Shown here piece by piece: positions 59,402 through 64,000 of a DNA stretch of 64,000 nt (positions are counted from its first letter, which is position 1; every line of letters starts with the position of its first letter). A program made the translations under genes and the position numbers. The notes under the pieces were generated by a model, which worked only from the letters and a program-made list of their open reading frames with translations, had not been told where the DNA came from and did no database searches. The stretch comes from Youhaiella tibetensis (GTDB taxonomy: Bacteria; Pseudomonadota; Alphaproteobacteria; Rhizobiales; Devosiaceae): NCBI RefSeq assembly GCF_008000755.1, contig NZ_CP041690.1, forward strand, positions 186,001 to 250,000. The letters run 5' to 3'.

Positions 59402-60214
59402 ATGTCGCTTGTGTGGGCTGGCCTACGCATCGCCGCCGTTGAGGCGCTCAAGGGGCGTACGGAAGCCGGCAACGAAGTACTCGATAGTGAGATCGGCGCT
59501 ATTGAACCTCGTGCCGACGGCACCGTCGATATTGGTATTGAGCGGCGCTATGTGGCTGTCTACACCCAAGCCGGCGACGTCGAGGCCGACAGCCTCGATC
59601 CCCGTGCTCTCCTTGAGGGCGGAACGGTCGAACTTCTCTTCGAGGCCGGTGTCACAGCCACGATGCATGTCCGTGACGAACAGACGGGTGCGCAGCAGAT
59701 TTTCGAAGGCATCCCTTCGACGGATGCAAATTTCGAACTCTACCTCGACCTCATATTCCGCCAGGTTACCAATGCATTGCTCGATCCCGACAATGAATGG
59801 GCCGAGATATGGCGATCCTTTGTCCTGAGGGTTGTCAAGGTTGAGCGCTTCAGGATCGCCGACGCGCAAAACGTTCGGCTTGCGGGTCGCCAGATGAAAG
59901 TCATCTGCCAGGTGGTGGATGACCCTCTTCAAGGCCAGCGGCTGGATTCCGCAGGCGCTTTGTCGATGCTTCTGGCCAGGCTCGAGGCGAGCGATGACGA
60001 ACAGAACCGCAATCGTGCGGTGCTCCTGAGAGCCGCGATCGGCGCGCCGGGGCAGCCGGACTGGCGATCAGCTCAGCCCGCGCAAGGTATGACCGGAAAT
60101 GAGTTCGCAGCACTCGGCCTCCAGCCTCCGGCTACCGATGATGGCAATGACCTGGTGGGTGCCACGGAGCTTGTTCTCGAGACCGATCTCGGAACCGTTG
60201 AAGTGACGCCATGA
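59402..60214 (+). CDS. Phage structural protein, tail-terminator candidate (270 aa)
   Basis: It begins MSLVWAGLRIAAVEALKGRT; the N-terminal 160 residues (DIGIERRYVAVYTQAGDVEA, EGGTVELLFEAGVTATMHV) look like the alpha/beta fold of tail-terminator proteins. An acidic and Ala-rich second half follows. It lies between connector and baseplate genes, where sheath and tube genes are often found, but those are not recognisable here. Uncertain. Confidence 0.5.
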   Translation: MSLVWAGLRIAAVEALKGRTEAGNEVLDSEIGAIEPRADGTVDIGIERRYVAVYTQAGDVEADSLDPRALLEGGTVELLFEAGVTATMHVRDEQTGAQQIFEGIPSTDANFELYLDLIFRQVTNALLDPDNEWAEIWRSFVLRVVKVERFRIADAQNVRLAGRQMKVICQVVDDPLQGQRLDSAGALSMLLARLEASDDEQNRNRAVLLRAAIGAPGQPDWRSAQPAQGMTGNEFAALGLQPPATDDGNDLVGATELVLETDLGTVEVTP

Positions 60215-60759
60215 TCAATCACTTCATCGAGCTCAAGGCGGACATTGAAAGCCTCAAAACCGCCTTTGGTGCGGCGCTGCGCGTAGGGGCAGTCGCGGCC
60301 GTCGACGCGAAGAAGGGCTTTCGCGTCAAATGGGGCGAGGATGGTGACGGGCGACCTTTCCTTTCACCCTGGTATCCTCATCCGGAATCGGGCGGCGCAA
60401 CATCCACCTGGATGCCTTTGAGCGAGGGCCAGATCGTCGGCATCATGAACCCCGGCGGAGATCCGAGACAAGGGGTCCTGCTGCGAGGGGGTTTTTCGGA
60501 CGTCAATCCTCCGCCGAGTCAGAGCCTTGATGAGAACGTGATTGCGTTCGGTTCGGTGCGACTGACCCTGCATCGCGACGGGCGCATCGTGGTGGATGCG
60601 GGTGGACCCGTCACCATCAACTCACCGGAAATCCATCTCGGTGGCGAGGGTGGGCAACCTGTCGCCCGGGTTGGTGATCTCGTTGAAGTTGGAAGCGGCT
60701 CCTCGGCCGGCATGTGGCCGATCGTCGAGGGCTCTTCCGTCGTTAGAGCAGTCGACTAA
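60211..60759 (+). CDS. Baseplate assembly protein V
   Basis: The 182-aa protein has IESLKTAFGAALRVGAVAAV, KKGFRVKWGEDGDGRPFLSP, WYPHPESGGATSTWMPLSEG, QIVGIMNPGGDPRQGVLLRG and an OB/spike end INSPEIHLGGEGGQPVARVG. This is P2/Mu gpV, the central spike. It opens the baseplate block of a contractile tail. ATGA overlap. Confidence 0.88.
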   Translation: MINHFIELKADIESLKTAFGAALRVGAVAAVDAKKGFRVKWGEDGDGRPFLSPWYPHPESGGATSTWMPLSEGQIVGIMNPGGDPRQGVLLRGGFSDVNPPPSQSLDENVIAFGSVRLTLHRDGRIVVDAGGPVTINSPEIHLGGEGGQPVARVGDLVEVGSGSSAGMWPIVEGSSVVRAVD

Positions 60760-60772
60760 GAGGACCAGTGAC

Positions 60773-60976
60773 ATGAACAAGACTTGGTACCGCGCGGCCC
60801 CGGGGGTCGAGTGGGTGAACGGCGCACGCGTTCCGGACGATGGGCGGGTGCATCTCACCGCATTTGAGGCGTCCTATGATCTGAGCCTCGATCGTATCTC
60901 TCCCGATCCCGGAGACGAGGTAGCGCCGGCAACTCCTGGCAAGCCACGTCCTCGGGGCGTGAAGGTGGTCGAATGA
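60773..60976 (+). CDS. Small tail-operon protein (67 aa)
   Basis: It reads MNKTWYRAAPGVEWVNGARV, then PDDGRVHLTAFEASYDLSLD and a Pro-rich end. Its stop overlaps the gp25-like gene. Small proteins in this place sometimes complete the spike; no family is recognised. Confidence 0.6.
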   Translation: MNKTWYRAAPGVEWVNGARVPDDGRVHLTAFEASYDLSLDRISPDPGDEVAPATPGKPRPRGVKVVE

Positions 60977-61365
60977 CCGGTATTGACCGGCACACCGGCG
61001 CGCGCATTGACAACTACGCCTCGGCACTTCAGGCGGTCGAGGTTGCGTTCTCGACCTCAATTGGCGAGCGCGTGATGCGCCGGCACTTCGGCGCCGGCCT
61101 GATCGAACTGCTCGGCCGCGCCATGACACCTCGGCTTTTTGCTGCATGGAAAATCCTCATGGCCGTCGGCATTGATCTTTGGGAGCCGCGTTTTCGCGTG
61201 CGCAGCGTCTCCGTGAACGCAAGCCCCGAAACACTTCGCCTCGGCAGCGCGTCCGTTGCGGTTGAAGTCGATTGGCGGCCTCGCGGTCATCTCGGGGATT
61301 TCACCGTCGAGGGCGTGCGTTCGTTCTCGATTTCGTTCGGCGGCTCCCGCGTGCAGGTGTCGTAG
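60973..61365 (+). CDS. Baseplate wedge protein W (gp25-like)
   Basis: The 130-aa product has DNYASALQAVEVAFSTSIGE, RVMRRHFGAGLIELLGRAMT and a C-terminal beta part, the GPW/gp25 pattern of P2 gpW and T4 gp25, wedge components of the baseplate. Confidence 0.88.
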   Translation: MTGIDRHTGARIDNYASALQAVEVAFSTSIGERVMRRHFGAGLIELLGRAMTPRLFAAWKILMAVGIDLWEPRFRVRSVSVNASPETLRLGSASVAVEVDWRPRGHLGDFTVEGVRSFSISFGGSRVQVS

Positions 61366-61368
61366 CTC

Positions 61369-62229
61369 ATGTCGCTCCCTCCGGAACTTGCCAACCTTCC
61401 GCCGCCAAGCATCCTTGAGGCCATCAGCTTCGACGCGCGTTACGGGGAGTTGAAGGCGAAACTCGTCCAGCTCTTTGACGCTGCTGGTATCGACTACGAC
61501 GTCGAGGACCTCGAATCCGATCCTGCGCAGATCCTTCTGCAGGTGGCGGGCTTTCAGGACATTCATCTGCGGCAAAGGATCAATGAAGCTATCAGGTCAT
61601 GGTTTCTCGCCTATGCTGAGAACGGCGATCTCGACGTGCTTGCACAATGGTACGACGTGGCGAGGCTCGGCGGCGAAGCAGATGATGCTCTGCGCCGCCG
61701 GATCGTCATCAACATCCAAGGGCGCTCGACAGGTGGCACTGAGGCCCGATACCGGGCGGTGGCGCTCGGTGCCGATGTGCGCGTCGCAGACGTGGCTGTT
61801 TACACTGAGGGTCGTGACCCGACGATTCATGTTGCGGTGTTCTCGAGCGACAACTCGGGCATGGCGGATGCTGCCTTGCTGGCGAACGTCGATGCGGCGC
61901 TCCAAGCGCCGGCCGTGCGCATGGTCAACGATACAATCGTCGTCGCCAGTGCGGCCCAGTCGGAGATTTCTGTTACCGCCAGGGCGTGGCTTTTGCCACA
62001 GGCGCCCGAGAGCACCATCGCACTGATGGAATCGAATCTGCGCCGGGCATGGAAAGCTGCCATGCTTCTTGGGCGCGATCCCGCACGCTCCTGGATCACT
62101 GCCCAGTTGCAGGTTGATGGCGTTCAGCGTGTTGAGCTGCTCGAGCCTGCCACCGAAATCGAAATGCCCTTCAACCAGGCAGCGGCACTCGGGACGCTGA
62201 CCATCCTCAAGATGGGTCGAGCCTACTAG
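61369..62229 (+). CDS. Baseplate assembly protein J
   Basis: The 286-aa protein has ELKAKLVQLFDAAGIDYDVE, DLESDPAQILLQVAGFQDIH, LRQRINEAIRSWFLAYAENG, LDVLAQWYDVARLGGEADDA, RGSTGG-like GRSTGGTEARYRA and the later VQRVELLEPATEIEMPFNQA. It is P2 gpJ-like, a wedge protein. Confidence 0.92.
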   Translation: MSLPPELANLPPPSILEAISFDARYGELKAKLVQLFDAAGIDYDVEDLESDPAQILLQVAGFQDIHLRQRINEAIRSWFLAYAENGDLDVLAQWYDVARLGGEADDALRRRIVINIQGRSTGGTEARYRAVALGADVRVADVAVYTEGRDPTIHVAVFSSDNSGMADAALLANVDAALQAPAVRMVNDTIVVASAAQSEISVTARAWLLPQAPESTIALMESNLRRAWKAAMLLGRDPARSWITAQLQVDGVQRVELLEPATEIEMPFNQAAALGTLTILKMGRAY

Positions 62230-62231
62230 TC

Positions 62232-63347
62232 ATGACGTCAGCACTTCTGCCGACCAATGCCACGCCATGGGAGCGCGTGCTGGCCGACGCCATGTTGATT
62301 CCGCCCGTCGTATCCAGCGCGATCACCGCGATGCGGCGCGTAAAATACGTCTCGCCCAGGCCATCCATGTTGCCGTACCTGGTCTGGGAATACGGCCTAG
62401 GCGAACTCACGCCGTACGTTCCCAACCTTTACAACCTGATCGATCAGGGGGTGCGCTGGCAGCGACTGCGCGGCACCGTCAGCGCCGTGGCTGTCGGCCT
62501 GGCCTGGGTGGGATATTCAGCAACGCTGGAAGAGGCCTGGACGGGCCGGCGCTTCTGGAATTCGTTCCAGCTTCGCTTCCCGTCGTTGCCTGTGCGGGAC
62601 CTGCCCGACCTCGAGCAGATCGAGGGCGTCACAGGCCTTTCGGTGCCAAAGAGGTCGATCCTGCGGCGGGGCGTCTTTCAATACAACGTTGGCGCCGTGG
62701 AAGCCGAAAGCACGCGCCTGGATACTTCCCTTCTCGATCACGAGAGTGGTGTCGCGGTCACGCAAGCCGGCACGATCTGGTCATTCGGCCGCACCCATTC
62801 GTTCGATCACACGCTCTCCGAAGCGGAGGGGCAGACCATTGGCAACTGGCTAGAGCCGGTCGAAGGTGGGCCACTACTCTGGATGAGCATCGAAACCCCC
62901 TGGGAGGAGGCAGAGTTCGCCTGGGACGAGGATGCTGCGTCGCAGAGGCAATCGGTCATGGCGGGGTGGTTCGTCGGACAGGCCATCCACTTGCGGCTCG
63001 CGGATGCGGAAGGGGCGACGATCGGGTATCGGCGCTGCCGAGCCGTTCGGGCGGTTCGCCTGGAATTCGATGGCGCCTACGCTTTCGGTGCAGACACATA
63101 CAACCCCCTGCCGGGCGGCGGTCTCCTCTACCTCGAGGCGATGACCCAGTTCGGGGACGCATCCGAAATCACGTGCGGCCGGATCAGTGTCCTCGTCGGT
63201 GCCGCCCGGGCCGCCGGCGTCACACCCGGCCGCCTCTGGCTCGAACCGGACGAGCTGGTCGGCGGCAACGAGATAGCTGAGCAGGTCGTCGACATTCCCC
63301 TGCGCGCCACCGTGCGCGAGCAATTCAAAATTCTGATGAGGTTCTGA
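62232..63347 (+). CDS. Phage tail protein I family (gpI-like, extended)
   Basis: The first 200 residues (LLPTNATPWERVLADAMLIP, PSMLPYLVWEYGLGELTPYV, YNLIDQGVRWQRLRGTVSAV) match P2 gpI. The protein is 371 aa against about 180-200 for P2 gpI, with an added C-terminal half (LLYLEAMTQFGDASEITCGR) of unknown role. Its TGA shares a base with the next ATG. Confidence 0.82.
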   Translation: MTSALLPTNATPWERVLADAMLIPPVVSSAITAMRRVKYVSPRPSMLPYLVWEYGLGELTPYVPNLYNLIDQGVRWQRLRGTVSAVAVGLAWVGYSATLEEAWTGRRFWNSFQLRFPSLPVRDLPDLEQIEGVTGLSVPKRSILRRGVFQYNVGAVEAESTRLDTSLLDHESGVAVTQAGTIWSFGRTHSFDHTLSEAEGQTIGNWLEPVEGGPLLWMSIETPWEEAEFAWDEDAASQRQSVMAGWFVGQAIHLRLADAEGATIGYRRCRAVRAVRLEFDGAYAFGADTYNPLPGGGLLYLEAMTQFGDASEITCGRISVLVGAARAAGVTPGRLWLEPDELVGGNEIAEQVVDIPLRATVREQFKILMRF

Positions 63348-64000
63348 TGGCATTCGAACATCCGAGTGGCCTTCCCTATGCGTTCCTGCGCGCCCGCGGG
63401 CAGCGCAGCCTGCAAGGCGTCACCTTTTACGGTCGGCGACCGTTCATCCAAGGTGGTGAACTCAACGACCTGCAGGAGATTGCCCGGGCGCGCCAGGAGC
63501 GGCTGGGGCGTTTGATCGCCAACAATGGCGACCGTGTCGTAGGAGGGCTTGCTCTGGTCGATCGGGATGCGGGGACGGTCGTTCTCACCGATGGCGAGAT
63601 CTACATTGCCGGCGATGTGTTCCCCGTCGAGCAGGCAACGCTTGGCGACGTCCCGATGGCTGGCCGCGTGGAAATTGGCGTTCGCCTCGTGCGGACCTAT
63701 GTCACCGGTGAGGATGACCCGACCCTGCTGGGTCTCGTGCCAGGCTCATTGGCGGAGGGCGAATTGGGAGCGGCGCGCGAGTCCGTCTCGATCGCCTGGG
63801 CCCGTGAGGGCGATGGCGGCGCCGGAGAATTCTACCAGGTCTATGTTCTTCAGGATGGCACGATTCTCGACCAGACGCCGCCGCCGCTCCTGGACGGGAT
63901 CGCGCAGGCCCTTGCTGTCTACGATCGTCCGAACGGACACTACATCGTCAAAGGGTGCCGGGTGACGGCCCTTGGCCAGAATGCCGGCAACCAATTGTTC
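63347..64000 (+). CDS. Tail/fibre-like protein, 5' part (DUF4815-like)
   Basis: 218 codons are visible, starting MAFEHPSGLPYAFLRARGQR. Next come YGRRPFIQGGELNDLQEIAR and RDAGTVVLTDGEIYIAGDVF, then VRLVRTYVTGEDDPTLLGLV. This is the beginning of large phage tail proteins of the DUF4815 type that follow gpI and bear the adhesin part. The window ends inside it. Confidence 0.7.
   Translation, partial: MAFEHPSGLPYAFLRARGQRSLQGVTFYGRRPFIQGGELNDLQEIARARQERLGRLIANNGDRVVGGLALVDRDAGTVVLTDGEIYIAGDVFPVEQATLGDVPMAGRVEIGVRLVRTYVTGEDDPTLLGLVPGSLAEGELGAARESVSIAWAREGDGGAGEFYQVYVLQDGTILDQTPPPLLDGIAQALAVYDRPNGHYIVKGCRVTALGQNAGNQLF

Larger units (their letters stand above)
28559..64000 (+). mobile_element. Prophage (left part), integrated at tRNA-Leu
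   Basis: From the tRNA onward the genes are integrase, repressor/Cro, early DNA-modification and replication genes, then terminase, portal, capsid and contractile-tail genes. The element continues past the window end. The left junction is inferred to lie in the tRNA 3' half; no second copy of the tRNA end was found inside the window, as expected if attR is further right. A 3.1-kb transposon and a fluoride-resistance unit sit between the integrase and the early genes. Confidence 0.9.

Noticed and set aside
28559-64000. CRISPR array or rRNA genes
   Set aside because: No regularly spaced direct repeats of CRISPR size and no rRNA-like sequence were seen anywhere in the window.

Overview
The window reads as the chromosome of a GC-rich alphaproteobacterium. 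A Hyphomicrobiales (rhizobial, possibly Devosia-like) origin is my inference from gene content: CutC, an RpmI-RplT-PheS-PheT block, an IF3 with an AUU start, complex I NDUFA9-like and GFA proteins, and late phage genes of rhizobial type. No rRNA gene is present, so the assignment is not proven. The window divides into a host part (1-28,643) and a large prophage (28,559 to beyond 64,000) that starts at a tRNA-Leu gene.

Host part. 1-121 is the start of a TadE-type pilin-like gene. Then come cutC, a WYL/YafY regulator with a divergent three-gene set (72-aa protein, NIPSNAP, DUF1579-like), trhO and an aldo/keto reductase. 5.9-9.8 kb holds surface-polysaccharide genes: an O-antigen ligase/polymerase, two tandem GT8 paralogues and a third glycosyltransferase. 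9.8-15.1 kb is a leftward translation operon, rpmI-rplT // pheS-ASCH-exonuclease-pheT-glycosyltransferase, in which two genes sit between pheS and pheT. A TetR gene and an RlmN/Cfr-like methyltransferase follow; the promoter of the latter is covered by a near-perfect palindrome. The rest are an F420-oxidoreductase-fold protein, an HxlR regulator, a chemoreceptor, infC, an alpha/beta hydrolase, a GNAT enzyme, an SDR, queG, a GST, uppP, an NDUFA9-like protein, a GFA protein and tRNA-Leu(CAG).

Prophage. A tyrosine integrase lies just downstream of the tRNA. Next is a 3.1-kb IS1-like element with matching terminal inverted repeats (30,208 and 33,348) that carries four passenger genes besides its transposase, including a HigA-type HTH-ImmA/IrrE metallopeptidase protein. 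It is followed by a fluoride-riboswitch candidate with crcB and ynfA, an unusual cargo for a prophage. A leftward early operon (MazG-like, HD hydrolase, small proteins) and a rightward operon are separated by a repressor and a Cro-like gene; four copies of a 17-bp palindrome (GTTGCG-N5-CGCAAC type) lie in the two control regions. The rightward early operon is tightly overlapping and encodes three unrelated DNA methyltransferases (ParB-MT-A70, C5-cytosine, D12 adenine), a DUF5131 protein, DUF2303, ASCH and replication-like proteins. It is interrupted by an opposite-strand hicA-hicB pair.

Late genes run rightward. The head module is lambda-like (gpZ-like protein, small and large terminase, portal, gpW-like, S49 protease, scaffold, gpD, gpE, FII-like) and is followed by a P2/Mu-type contractile baseplate (V, W, J, I) and a tail protein cut by the window end. 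The portal gene needs a -1 frame change at a G5 run. The right attachment site and the lysis genes are not in the window.
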